Below, one piece after another: positions 7,781-15,958 of a DNA stretch of 41,916 nucleotides. Numbering within the stretch: position 1 is the stretch's first letter; every line of letters starts with the position of its first letter. Under the pieces are notes generated by a model, which searched no databases, had not been told where the DNA came from, and saw nothing but the letters and a program-made list of their open reading frames with translations. The DNA comes from an uncultured Candidatus Saccharibacteria bacterium (GTDB lineage Bacteria; Patescibacteriota; Saccharimonadia; Saccharimonadales; Saccharimonadaceae): positions 1-41,916 of the forward strand of contig CAOJGQ010000008.1 of assembly GCA_948435375.1 (NCBI GenBank), given 5' to 3'. The translations under genes were made by a program, and so were the position numbers.

Positions 7781-8290
7781 AACGGGTTGATGGAAGGGAA
7801 TTTTTGGGGTGGTATATCGGTTTAAAATGGCCTTCAGAGCTGTTTGGAGACGATTTGAGGCTGGTGTAGTGCTAAAGATGAGTATATGGCGTTTTAGGAA
7901 AAAGGACGCTGAAACGGCCGGAAAAAGCGAAATAAAGGGTATTTTTAAAGCCTAAATGGGTGGCTTTTGGGTTTTTTGCTGGATGATTTTGGTGTTTGGG
8001 TGGGCAATGGGGGGGGGGGTGGTTTTTAGGAGAAAATGGGGACTTTGGGGGCTGAAAGGGAAATATATCATGAGACGGGTAGAGATAAGCGGAAAGCAGG
8101 AAAATGAAGGGATTTTTGTTCGGGTGAATAAAGTGGAAAATATGACAGAATGTGATGAAAAATGTGTTTTAAAATGTGTTGCAAAGATGGATGAAAAATA
8201 GCGAAAAAATGATTTTTCGGAAAAACAAGAGGGGGATTTCTGGTGATTTTAACGGGTGTGATGAAAAGATTATGACATAATTTTAGCAAA
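7781..8290. other. Gene-poor region with a G11 run
   Basis: About 510 bp without a convincing gene. It contains a run of 11 G at 8009-8019 within G-rich sequence, inside an 81-codon open frame (7956-8201) that lacks a ribosome binding site. Otherwise AT-rich and unremarkable. Confidence 0.5.
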
Positions 8291-8296
8291 AACGTA

Positions 8297-8357
8297 TTGA
8301 CAAAACTGAAGCGGTATGCTATACTGGATATAACATCCTAAAGAAACGCGGGATGTT
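8297..8357 (+). promoter_or_regulatory. Promoter and leader hairpin of the KGG gene
   Basis: TTGACA 8297-8302, a 17-nt spacer, TATACT 8320-8325 with an extended TG. The leader starts with the hairpin AACATCC/GGGATGTT (8333-8357) and runs about 135 nt to the ATG. Confidence 0.85.
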
Positions 8358-8469
8358 TGGACGGATTTTGACGGGAAAAAGTCAAATAGGACAAACTGCG
8401 AGGTCTCGGGTTTCAAGCGAAAAGGGTGGTTAAGTAGAAGGTTAATTGGTGGGCAGAAAAGGAGTTTCT

Positions 8470-8670
8470 ATGGCAGGAACGAAGGCAGGCGGTTTGAAAG
8501 CTGCAGCGACTAATAAAGCGAAATATGGCAAGGAGTTTTACTCTCAGATTGGCCGCAAGGGTGGTCAAAATGGCCACACTGGTGGTTTTGCTGCTAACCC
8601 GGCTCTAGCACGGGTGGCTGGCGCCAAAGGTGGTCGCATTTCGCGCCGTGGTCCAGCGAAAAAGGCGTAA
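8470..8670 (+). CDS. KGG-motif mini-protein
   Basis: 66 aa, very basic and glycine-rich. Two KGG motifs (RKGGQNGHTGGF and AKGGRISRRG) match the short stress-related KGG/GsiB-type repeat. The type is, from memory, common in Saccharibacteria, where its role is unknown. The start at 8470 follows AAAAGGAG with five bases spacing; the upstream in-frame TTG (8446) has no ribosome binding site. It has a strong promoter, a structured leader and a strong terminator, so it is probably highly expressed. Nucleic-acid binding or a desiccation/stress function is inferred from composition only. Confidence 0.88.
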   Translation: MAGTKAGGLKAAATNKAKYGKEFYSQIGRKGGQNGHTGGFAANPALARVAGAKGGRISRRGPAKKA

Positions 8671-8700
8671 GCTAGAACACTTGACAACGGAAAAATGCAA

Positions 8701-8726
8701 AAAAGACGCTCGAGGGGGCGTCTTTT
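8701..8726 (+). terminator. Terminator of the KGG gene
   Basis: AAAAGACGC / GCGTCTTTT stem, an 8-9 bp perfect hairpin. Confidence 0.9.
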
Positions 8727-8770
8727 GCGGTTATGCTCGCGTGATGGGCGATTTTTTATATAATGGGGCT

Positions 8771-9328
8771 ATGATGGAGGTAGAGCGGGAGGGCTCGCAG
8801 GAGAAATTGTTGGCGGATTCGGCGCAATGTGAAGAGGGTTTGTATGGACGGCTTTTGGCGGAGTTGCGGCGGGATTTGCCGGATTTGCGGTTTCGGGTGG
8901 GTCGAAAATTTGCGTTTCGGCCGCCACGGACGATTTTTTATGTGAATACGGAAAATGGTCAGGGTGAGCAAAATTGGGATTTTGGTGAACAAAAAATGTG
9001 GCGAATGCGGATTTTGCACGAGGTGGGGCATGCGGTCCTCGGACACCGGGATTTTGCGACGGATGTGGAGCGGTTGAAGATGGAACGGGCGGCCTGGGAG
9101 AAAGCACGAGAACTATACGGGTATTATCGGGGACGGTTTGAGGCGCAGAAGCAATTTGGTGTGGGAGAGCAGGATTGGGGTGAGTGGGAGGAAGAGGTGG
9201 TGGAGATGGAGCTGGATAGCTATCGGGATTGGCTGCATCAGAGGTCGAAGTGTCCGGAGTGTGGTTTGACACGCTATCAGGCGACGGATGGGAGGTATCA
9301 TTGTCCGAGATGTGAACAATTTTGTTAG
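8771..9328 (+). CDS. Zinc metallopeptidase-like protein with C-terminal zinc ribbon
   Basis: 185 aa. The motif HEVGHAVLGH (about residues 83-92) is the HExxH zinc-peptidase signature with a third His five residues on, close to the ImmA/IrrE-type domain. The C-terminus carries CPECG (C161, C164) and CPRC (C178, C181), a four-cysteine zinc ribbon. No signal or membrane segment, so it is cytoplasmic. TATAAT at 8759-8764 lies six bases before the ATG at 8771, so the mRNA is probably leaderless; a longer open frame from 8630 runs through the KGG-gene terminator and is rejected. In other bacteria such proteins cleave repressors; a target here is not apparent. Confidence 0.85.
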   Translation: MMEVEREGSQEKLLADSAQCEEGLYGRLLAELRRDLPDLRFRVGRKFAFRPPRTIFYVNTENGQGEQNWDFGEQKMWRMRILHEVGHAVLGHRDFATDVERLKMERAAWEKARELYGYYRGRFEAQKQFGVGEQDWGEWEEEVVEMELDSYRDWLHQRSKCPECGLTRYQATDGRYHCPRCEQFC

Positions 9329-9399
9329 ACATGAGGATTTTGTTGCGGTTTTTTGAAAGATTTTGAGTGGGAAAAGGGGAGAAAATTGAACAAAAAATG

Positions 9400-9597
9400 T
9401 AGACAAACAGAGGAAATATTGATATAATAGAGGTAGATTTCGGGTTCGTTCAGGAGGCTGAAATCTAGCGAGCTTGGAGATGGTTTTGTCGGGTCTGAGA
9501 TTTTGGACCACTGCGAGGTGACGAAACTGCTTTGGCTTGGTTGTTGTGGGGTTAGATTTTTCCTGAGCGAACCTGAAGAAAGGATAATATAATAGAT
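9400..9597 (+). promoter_or_regulatory. rpsA promoter and 165-nt leader
   Basis: TAGACA 9400-9405, a 17-nt spacer, TATAAT 9423-9428. The leader contains a long-range inverted repeat (GGTTCGTTCAGGA at 9443-9455 with TCCTGAGCGAACC at 9561-9573, 12 Watson-Crick pairs plus one T-G wobble) that would bring its two ends together just before the start codon. Autoregulation of S1 through its leader is known in other bacteria; here it is an inference. A second TATAAT (9588-9593) lies four bases before the ATG. Confidence 0.6.
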
Positions 9598-10659
9598 ATG
9601 GCAAAAGCCAAATTAACGATGGATGAATTGCTGGCGGGTGCTGATGAAGGCATGCAGCGAGCGATGACCGGGGAGACGGTAACAGGGAAAGTGCTTTCAA
9701 TGCGGAAGCATGAGATTTTGATTGACCTTGGTGCGAGAGGCGTAGGTGTAGTGCCACGCAAAGAGGTCTCTTTTGCGCGCAACCTTGAGGTGGGGGACGA
9801 GGTGACCGCTTCGGTGATTGAATCGGAGATGGATGATGGTAGCGCACTTTTGTCGCTGCGCAAGGCGGCGAAGGAGAAGGGCTGGGATGAAATCCAGGCG
9901 CGGATTGATAATACTGAAGTCATTGAGATTACGCCGTTTGATGCGAACCGCGGGGGGCTTTTGGCGGAATATGAGGGGATTCGGGGATTCTTGCCGGTGT
10001 CGCAGCTTTCGGCGGAACATTATCCACGCGTTGGGAGTGCTGATAAGGATGAGATTCTACAACGTTTGAACTCCTTGGTTGGTCAGCCGATGAAAGTGCG
10101 GATTTTGGATGCGAATCGTCGCGATAATAAGCTAATCTTCTCGGAGAAGGAAGCAATCAAAGATGGTCTCGCGGAGCGGTTTGCTGAACTGCATGTGGGT
10201 GATACTGTGAAAGGTGTAGTGACCGGTGTGGTGGACTTTGGTGCATTCGTGAATGTGGATGGAGTCGAAGGATTAATTCACATTTCAGAGATTTCTTGGG
10301 AACGTGTGAATAACCCAGCAGACTATGTGAAAGTGGGTGACGCCGTAGAGGCGAAGATTATCACGATTGATAAAGAGCGTTTGTCGTTGTCGATGAAACA
10401 ATTGACCGAGGATCCGTGGCTTTCAGAGGTGGAAAACCTGAAGCGGGGTGATGAAATTGAAGGCACAATCACGCGGATTACGCCGTTTGGAGCCTTTGTG
10501 CAGATTTCACCAGCGGTGGAAGCCTTGGTGCATGTTTCGGAGCTTGGCTCGGGGAACGATGCTGATCCGGAAAAAGTGTTCACGCTGAATGAGCGCAAGA
10601 AATTCCGCATCTTGGACATTGATCGAGAAGGTCGGAAGATTTCCTTGACGGTCGCCTAG
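9598..10659 (+). CDS. rpsA: Ribosomal protein S1 (four S1 domains)
   Basis: 353 aa. S1 binds mRNA on the 30S subunit to assist initiation. Four OB-fold S1 domains are visible: about residues 20-85 (TGKVLSMRKHEILIDLGARGVGVV), 100-170 (ending RRDNKLIFSEKEA), 187-257 (GDTVKGVVTGVVDFGAFVNV) and 272-342 (GDEIEGTITRITPFGAFVQI). Domains 3 and 4 are the most canonical. Four domains rather than the six of Escherichia coli fits small-genome and Gram-positive-like versions. Single gene with its own promoter, structured leader and a terminator shared with the convergent gene. Confidence 0.96.
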   Translation: MAKAKLTMDELLAGADEGMQRAMTGETVTGKVLSMRKHEILIDLGARGVGVVPRKEVSFARNLEVGDEVTASVIESEMDDGSALLSLRKAAKEKGWDEIQARIDNTEVIEITPFDANRGGLLAEYEGIRGFLPVSQLSAEHYPRVGSADKDEILQRLNSLVGQPMKVRILDANRRDNKLIFSEKEAIKDGLAERFAELHVGDTVKGVVTGVVDFGAFVNVDGVEGLIHISEISWERVNNPADYVKVGDAVEAKIITIDKERLSLSMKQLTEDPWLSEVENLKRGDEIEGTITRITPFGAFVQISPAVEALVHVSELGSGNDADPEKVFTLNERKKFRILDIDREGRKISLTVA

Positions 10660-10695
10660 GGGAACTGTTGAGGGGTAATGCCGTAAAGGCATAGT

Positions 10696-10735
10696 AAAAA
10701 TAATCCTTGTCTATTGAATGGCAAGGATTATTTTT
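10696..10735. terminator. Bidirectional terminator, rpsA / DUF2726 gene
   Basis: AAAAATAATCCTTG pairs perfectly with CAAGGATTATTTTT. A-tract and T-tract on both sides let it serve both convergent genes. Confidence 0.92.
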
Positions 10736-11264
10736 GTTGGAGTTTGCTGGTTTCGTAGATGACGCGGGAGAATTCGTCGATCACGCGTTGGCGACTAAGA
10801 GAACGAGGGTTGGTGATGCGAACGAAGGGCAGATGGGCGCTCTTGAAGAATTTTTCCATGTCTTTGGGGCGGCTGCCGGGGTTGTTCTCGCTGCCAGTGT
10901 GGGAACCTTCGTCGATTTTGATGGCGCAGACGGGGCGAAGAGTGCGTTTGTTGCAGAAAACGAAATCGACGGTGTTGTCCTTGATAAAACTATAAGCTTC
11001 GTAGCGGTTCTGGCCACCGACTTTGTGACTGAGGAGGGCGGAAACTTCGACGCCAGGGATGATATAGAAAGTTTGGCCGAAAATGTCGTTCAGAAGCTGG
11101 AAACAGTGCTTTTCGGCGCCAACCATGAGTTGTTTCTTTGGCCGGTAACGACAGCGATCCATGGCGTCGCGGCGGTGATTGGCGGCGGAAATGCCAGCTA
11201 GAATCGAGACCACCAAAAAGCCGAGGGAGGCAAGTATGGCAATAAAAATCAAAAATCTATCCAT
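10728..11264 (-). CDS. Membrane-anchored DUF2726-like (nuclease-fold) protein
   Basis: 178 aa from the chosen ATG at 11264. A transmembrane helix occupies residues about 4-24 (FLIFIAILASLGFLVVSILAG). The rest fits the DUF2726 pattern: YRPKKQLMVGAEKHCFQLL, then VDFVFCNKRTLRPVCAIKIDEGSH (the acidic/Lys strand of a restriction-endonuclease-like core) and FVRI. Nuclease activity is not established for this family. A longer start at 11366 or 11282 is possible; none has a good Shine-Dalgarno. The promoter on the minus strand is good: TTGATA, 17 nt, TATAAT around 11339-11367 (plus coordinates). Confidence 0.78.
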   Translation of the reverse strand: MDRFLIFIAILASLGFLVVSILAGISAANHRRDAMDRCRYRPKKQLMVGAEKHCFQLLNDIFGQTFYIIPGVEVSALLSHKVGGQNRYEAYSFIKDNTVDFVFCNKRTLRPVCAIKIDEGSHTGSENNPGSRPKDMEKFFKSAHLPFVRITNPRSLSRQRVIDEFSRVIYETSKLQQK

Positions 11265-11415
11265 AATATAATATTTATTCATCTGGTGATATATCGGCGG
11301 AAAAAGGGAAATTGTCACCGGACGACTTATATTTTCTATTATATCACGTCGTGTGATTTTTATCAATAGACAAAAATAAAAAATATGGAGAAATATGATA
11401 AAAAAGTGGTTTAGT

Positions 11416-11444
11416 TTGACGATAGGGAGAAGGCCAGATATAAT
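11416..11444 (+). promoter_or_regulatory. Promoter of the pyrF-like operon
   Basis: TTGACG 11416-11421, a 17-nt spacer, TATAAT 11439-11444. The ATG at 11493 has AAAGGTGG upstream. Confidence 0.85.
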
Positions 11445-11492
11445 AGAGGTGCCACGCAGGGCGTGAGTATTTTTAAAAAGGTGGTGCTGTGA

Positions 11493-12266
11493 ATGAAATT
11501 TACAGGCAAGATTATCTGGAGTGCGGATAATTTGACAGACAAGGAACTTTTGGAGATCGTGACGGGAGCGGATTTTCCGCGCGAAAAAGTTGCGGTGAAG
11601 CTGGATCGGCTATTCCTGACTAAATATGGGCTAGCGATGATTCGGCGGGTGCAAGAAGAGGCCGGAGTGGCAGTGTTTGCGGACGCGAAGATTGTCGAGA
11701 TTCCGAGTAAAACGCTGGAAATCGTGAAGGTACATCTGGAATATCAGCCTTGGATGCTGAACGTGATGGCAGGAATTTGTAATACTGGGGTGGTGCCGAG
11801 GGTGGTGCTGGTGGACGATGATGAGGTGCCAGACGATGTTTTGTGCGAATTTGCAAAACTCTGTAAGGAGGCAGGGACGAAATCTTGCGCGGTGACGGTT
11901 TTAACCAGTAAGACGAATGAGCTGGCGATGTGGGAATTTGGCCGAGACTCGAATCGACAGGTGATGCGGTATGCGGATTTGGCGCATTATGCGGGCTTGA
12001 CGGATTTGGTTTGTTCGCCGCTTGAAGCAAGGGCGCTGAGTCAGAAGGGTTTGGCGTCAGAAATCGTGTTGAATACGCCTGGTGTGCGTTTGATGACGAG
12101 TAGCCGTGATGATCAGTCGCGGGTGGCAACGCCGCGAGAGGCGCTTGAGGCAGGGGCGAGGCGGCTGGTGATCGGTCGGGATTTGAGTCGGGATGGTCAG
12201 TTCCTGGAGAATTTGGCAAAGATTGAAGCGGATATGGCAGGTGAAACTGTAAAAAGTCCGGTTTAA
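11493..12266 (+). CDS. pyrF: Orotidine 5'-phosphate decarboxylase-like TIM barrel
   Basis: 257 aa. PyrF makes UMP from OMP. Matches to the family: VAVKLDRLFLTKYG (strand with the first Lys region), FADAKIVEIPSKT (the D-x-K-x-x-D/E-I-P active-site loop, here DAKIVEIP), NTPGVR near residue 192, DDQSRVATPREALEAGARRLVIGRDL (the phosphate-binding C-terminal motif). The catalytic loop has Glu where most PyrF have Asp (DxKxxDIP), so activity is not certain; a divergent PyrF or related decarboxylase is possible. It heads a two-gene unit with 12291. No other pyrimidine genes are in the window, consistent with a reduced pathway. Confidence 0.75.
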   Translation: MKFTGKIIWSADNLTDKELLEIVTGADFPREKVAVKLDRLFLTKYGLAMIRRVQEEAGVAVFADAKIVEIPSKTLEIVKVHLEYQPWMLNVMAGICNTGVVPRVVLVDDDEVPDDVLCEFAKLCKEAGTKSCAVTVLTSKTNELAMWEFGRDSNRQVMRYADLAHYAGLTDLVCSPLEARALSQKGLASEIVLNTPGVRLMTSSRDDQSRVATPREALEAGARRLVIGRDLSRDGQFLENLAKIEADMAGETVKSPV

Positions 12267-12290
12267 GAAATTGATGAGGAGGGGTGGAAA

Positions 12291-12836
12291 TTGCAGTTTG
12301 AGCGATTGAGTGAGAGGCTGCTCGCTAATGCAGCGCGGGCGAAGCCGGCGGAGAGATTGTTTGCGGAAATTTGGCAGCATCAATATAAGGTCTGCACGGC
12401 GCCTGAGCTGCCGGCGCCAGAGGTGAAGAATTATATTTTCGAGAATTTGCTGGCGGAGCACACGGAGCAGATAACGGCGGTGATTGTGACGATTCAGGGG
12501 ACGAATTACCTTTACGGTGGGCAGAGCAAGGATATGCGGTATGTGATGTTGCTGAATGCGCGTCTCAAGGAGATTGCTTGGATCTATTACGACGCGTCTT
12601 GGCGCAGAGTGGGCGTGAAAGGGAAGCTCTTGTCGGCGGGAAAATATGATTATTCGGTATCGTATGAGGTGGGCAAAGGTTATTATCGTGATCTTGCGCC
12701 AGAGTTGAGGTGGGACTTAGCAGATCGCGCATCGGGTGGTGTACCGGAAGCACTGAGATATGTGGGCGATGAGGCGGTAATCCAGATTATGGAAGAACGG
12801 TTTTTCGTCTATGAGAAAGGGGGAGTGGCTTATTAA
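12291..12836 (+). CDS. Unknown protein in operon with the pyrF-like gene
   Basis: 181 aa from a TTG start; GAGGAGGGG lies six bases before it, which decides the start. The N-terminal third is helical (LSERLLANAARAKPAERLFAEIWQ), followed by a beta-rich part (ITAVIVTIQGTNYLYGG). No motif recognised. It begins 24 bp after the pyrF-like stop and both end at a strong terminator, so the two are co-transcribed. Confidence 0.75.
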   Translation: MQFERLSERLLANAARAKPAERLFAEIWQHQYKVCTAPELPAPEVKNYIFENLLAEHTEQITAVIVTIQGTNYLYGGQSKDMRYVMLLNARLKEIAWIYYDASWRRVGVKGKLLSAGKYDYSVSYEVGKGYYRDLAPELRWDLADRASGGVPEALRYVGDEAVIQIMEERFFVYEKGGVAY

Positions 12837-12867
12837 GGGTAAACACAAAATACCTGGTATTTTAGAG

Positions 12868-12895
12868 AAGCCCCAGAGGATGACTCTGGGGCTTT
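12868..12895 (+). terminator. Terminator of the pyrF-like operon
   Basis: AAGCCCCAGAG / CTCTGGGGCTT, an 11-bp perfect GC-rich stem followed by T. Confidence 0.95.
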
Positions 12896-12958
12896 GAGAT
12901 GGGGATTAATTGGTATCTATATAAAAGAGTTTACTTTTTTGGTGATACAAGTATTAGC

Positions 12959-13020
12959 AATACTATTTTCATAGAAAATATGAAAATAGTATTGACTTTT
13001 TGGCTAATGTGTGCTACAAT
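12959..13020 (+). promoter_or_regulatory. Promoter preceded by a 15-bp palindrome
   Basis: TTGACT 12992-12997, a 17-nt spacer, TACAAT 13015-13020 with GTGTGC before it. A perfect 15-bp inverted repeat (12959-12973 with 12979-12993) ends inside the -35 box, a position suited to an operator. Confidence 0.8.
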
Positions 13021-13026
13021 GGAAAG

Positions 13027-13573
13027 GTAGGCTTAAGAAAACGAGCTGAATTCGGTGATCTTGATGGACAAAACTATGGATTACTGGGGAAGCAGGGAAA
13101 TTAAAAGCCTAAGGATTTTACGAAAGTGATGCTATAAATTTCTGAGATTCTGACTAGAAATCTCTTAGACTCGGATTAGAAATTTTTCTAGATCCGGGCT
13201 CAAAATTGATAAATACTCGTATTTATGCAATATACGGTTGTATATTGCAACTAGGTTTAGTGGAATTTGTTGGTGGAGTTTGTGAGTAGCGTTTGGCTTA
13301 GGCAAGAGCGTTTGGACGATAAAGGAACGTTTGAGCGACGAAAGTATGCCTGGGTGGGACGCTGCTCATGAAGCTTGAGCTGGCAAATAAAAACTGAATA
13401 TTGTGACGCCCGAAGACGGGTGACGGCAGCCTTGACTAAGAGGCGGGTCTGCCTGGAAGGCGAGCCTAGCTACAAGGTGGGCCGAAAAGATGCCAGAGGC
13501 AAAATACGCCGCAGGCAAAATACGCCGCAGGCAAAATACGCCGCAGGACGGTGATTATAAGGAGGACGAGAGT
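13027..13573 (+). promoter_or_regulatory. Long structured 5' leader (about 545 nt)
   Basis: No coding frame is credible. TAGGCTT (13027) can pair with AAGCCTA (13104). Many local hairpins follow, including AAATAC/GTATTT at 13209-13222 and the adjacent GCAATATA/TATATTGC at 13225-13246, then CGCCCG/CGGGTG near 13408-13422. Just before the gene there are three tandem copies of GCAAAATACGCCGCAG (about 13499-13548). Same architecture as the leaders at 4166 and 34425: strong promoter, hundreds of bases, a pair of adjacent simple hairpins. Confidence 0.6.
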
Positions 13574-14458
13574 ATGAAGAAAGTGAGTTTTGAGACAGTA
13601 AGAGATTTTAGGATGATGACGATCAGGCAGCTGACGAAGGAGGATTTCCATTGGGGAGCGATTTCATTCGCGAGGCTGTATGACGCCTATGATAAGGCCG
13701 AGCGGCTGCAGCTGGTGAGCTTGGATGACATCTTGGCCTGCGAGCAGGCGGATGAGATGTTTGAGGCCTGGATGCGGCGCAACCTGTCCGATGATCAGAT
13801 CACGCTGCTGCGGTTGTTCTATGGTTCGGAGGCGAAGAGCTACGAGTCGTACGAGCTGCGGGCGCACCCGATTTTTGGGCGTGAGCGGCGCGAGAACGTT
13901 GAGGATCTGGGGAATGCCTTGGCTCTCATTGAGTCGCAATTAGGCTTCTTCGGCTATCTTGGGCATGTCCTGACCGGTTTGGGCTTTGGTCGCAAGTATG
14001 ATACTTGGGTGGCGTCGATGCTGTTCGAGAATCAGGCGATACTGAGTGACTGGATGAAGGGCTCGCTCGGGGTCGAATCTAAGGCGAGGATCCTGCATGG
14101 TCGGATCGGAGAGCTGGTGCTCAAGAACATGCGCGGACGGTGCAGCGAAGGGGCTTTACAGGTCTTGTCGTTTGTGCTGACGGGCGTGGCTGAGCTCTGG
14201 CTGGACGGCGATTACCGGATTTTTGGTATGCGGTCGGTCGGCTATACTTCGGATCCGGAGGATTTCTGGCGGGAGTGCTGCGTCGCGATTTTTGACGGCG
14301 ACAGCTTGATCCCGTATGGGGTGCTCTCGCGGGCGATTTATGAAGCCTTGGTTGAGGACGCGATGTATGGTGTAGAGTCGGGCGACGATTCCTGGAAGGA
14401 CGTGGCCGAGGAGCTGTATATTATCGCGCAGTACGAGGCTTTGTGCGCCTATGACTAG
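13574..14458 (+). CDS. Unknown helical protein, 294 aa
   Basis: No family recognised. AAGGAGG at 13559-13565 fixes the start at 13574; the longer frame from 13490 runs through the tandem repeat of the leader. The protein is acidic and mainly alpha-helical (for example DDILACEQADEMFEAWMRR, LSDDQITLLRLFYG, KDVAEELYIIAQYEAL), with no signal peptide. Codon use is GC-rich at third positions (CTG, GCC, GAG), like the 4633 gene and unlike infB or the cassettes. Single-gene unit with promoter, long leader and terminator. Together with 4633 it belongs to the class of long-leader orphan genes. Confidence 0.72.
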   Translation: MKKVSFETVRDFRMMTIRQLTKEDFHWGAISFARLYDAYDKAERLQLVSLDDILACEQADEMFEAWMRRNLSDDQITLLRLFYGSEAKSYESYELRAHPIFGRERRENVEDLGNALALIESQLGFFGYLGHVLTGLGFGRKYDTWVASMLFENQAILSDWMKGSLGVESKARILHGRIGELVLKNMRGRCSEGALQVLSFVLTGVAELWLDGDYRIFGMRSVGYTSDPEDFWRECCVAIFDGDSLIPYGVLSRAIYEALVEDAMYGVESGDDSWKDVAEELYIIAQYEALCAYD

Positions 14459-14506
14459 ATCCTATGGTCTCCAACAAGTCGGAAAGGAGGTTTATAGCAC
14501 GGAAGG

Positions 14507-14557
14507 AATCCTTCTCAAGCGCGCGGCGGCCAGTCGCGAAAAGCTGAGGGGGATTTT
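14507..14557 (+). terminator. Terminator after the 13574 gene
   Basis: AATCCTTCTC pairs with GAGGGGGATT (allowing G-T), then TTTTTG. Confidence 0.7.
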
Positions 14558-14649
14558 TGTTGGAAAAAGTTGTGGAATTTGGAAATATTTGTGGTATAAT
14601 GGGGTAAGCGAGGAGGCTTTTGGCTTCGTCTTGGGCTTCTTTGCGGTGA

Positions 14650-14724
14650 TCCCCGGTAGCTCAATGGTGGAGCAAGAAGCTGTTAACTTCGAGGTTACTG
14701 GTTCGAGTCCAGTCCGGGGAGCCA
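14650..14724 (+). tRNA. tRNA-Asn (GUU)
   Basis: Acceptor TCCCCGG/CCGGGGA; D-arm GCTCAATGGTGGAGC; anticodon loop CTGTTAA gives GTT; T-arm ACTGGTTCGAGTCCAGT; G discriminator and encoded CCA. TATAAT at 14595-14600 is a likely -10. Confidence 0.96.
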
Positions 14725-14843
14725 TGGTTTGGTTTTTGATGTGAAGATAATGTGCCGGTGCTTCTGAACAGAGGTGATCGGCTTTTTTGTTGGTAGATTT
14801 GAGGTTCGAGAAAGTGGAAATGCGGTTCTATTTTTATGTTGAA

Positions 14844-15776
14844 CTATTTGTTTGCGTACTCTAATAAGTAGTTGATGGCGAAATTATCGGCATATTTTTC
14901 GTCCGTCATGTCACGATATTTTTGAGCTTGGAGCCTTCTGAAGTCGTCATAAGTGCCATATTGGGTTGAGTTAGCGAAATATTCGCTTTCGGATGGTATT
15001 AAACTTTCTTCATGCTCTCGGTTTTGTCTTTCGATGTCAAAAATGGACATGAAATCTTCTCCACCATCAAAAGCTGTTATCGCTTCCCAACTGGATAAAA
15101 ATTTGGTTTTTTCTATGCCGTTATAGTTCATGGCGTTTGTAAGAAAATCATGTGCATGTCCGAATTCGTGTAAAAACATTACGGTCTCAAAAAGCTTTTT
15201 GTCTGAAGATACGGTATCATATGGAAGTTTGAGACCTTTTGCGATAGTTTCCATCCAAACTTTAGTGCTTAAGTCTTGCTCTGGATTTGGAGTCTTGGAG
15301 TTTAGTAAATTGAATTTTACGACTGGTATTATACGTTTGCCTGATTGCTTGGAACTAGGAGAAAAACTGCAGCCTTTGTCGTGTACTTTGTTAGCATATT
15401 CGCTACTGTCTTCTAGCTTGATGCATTTCAGATCGGGATATTTCTCGCATAAATTTTGGTAGATTTCTAAGAGTTTGGGGTTCTTGTTTTTCAGCAATTT
15501 TAGGTTGTCGGCACTTTTATCTGAGAAATAATAGTGTATTTCTTCATTACTTACAAAATTTTTATCTTTTTTATAATCTGTTGTGCGATCCAGGGTTTCT
15601 TCGAATTTTTCGCATTTGTCATCGAGTGGAGCGAAAGCTGGTGTCAAGTTAAAGTCGTTTAAAGAAAAGCCAAGATTCACGACATGTTTACCCAAGGTTG
15701 CTGCTTCTTCTCTAGAAAAATCTGGAGATTCCTCTTTGTCTAATGTGCTATTACCTAAAGCTTCAGATTTTGCCAT
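14844..15776 (-). CDS. HExxH zinc metallopeptidase-like protein
   Basis: 310 aa. HEFGHAHDF at about residues 203-211 is a zinc-binding HExxH helix; the preceding LFETVMFL and following region with IPSESEYFANS could supply the third ligand (Glu). No signal peptide, so it may be cytoplasmic or exported by another route. Family not identified. Codon use is AT-rich (AAA, TTT, GAA, TTA), clearly different from the GC-richer neighbours, which hints at a different history or lateral transfer. GGAGA four bases before the ATG and a minus-strand TATAAT (plus 15798-15803) support the start. Confidence 0.78.
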   Translation of the reverse strand: MAKSEALGNSTLDKEESPDFSREEAATLGKHVVNLGFSLNDFNLTPAFAPLDDKCEKFEETLDRTTDYKKDKNFVSNEEIHYYFSDKSADNLKLLKNKNPKLLEIYQNLCEKYPDLKCIKLEDSSEYANKVHDKGCSFSPSSKQSGKRIIPVVKFNLLNSKTPNPEQDLSTKVWMETIAKGLKLPYDTVSSDKKLFETVMFLHEFGHAHDFLTNAMNYNGIEKTKFLSSWEAITAFDGGEDFMSIFDIERQNREHEESLIPSESEYFANSTQYGTYDDFRRLQAQKYRDMTDEKYADNFAINYLLEYANK

Positions 15777-15958
15777 GTTATCTCCATTTGTATTTTTATT
15801 ATATCATATTTCACCAACTGAGTTTCAGTGATTAATTTTGCATGAAGAAACTTGGGCGAATCTAGGAATTATGGTAAAATAGAAGGAGTTATTAATATCA
15901 ACTTAAGCGAGAATTTAGTAGAAAATAAAAAGTTGGATGATGAGGAAAGGAGCTATTG

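Noticed and set aside
13490-13573. Upstream start for the 13574 gene
   Set aside because: The extension consists of a 16-nt tandem repeat and AAGGAGG lies inside it, spaced for 13574.
14451-14744. 97-codon open frame
   Set aside because: It runs across a terminator and the tRNA-Asn gene and overlaps the stop of the preceding gene.
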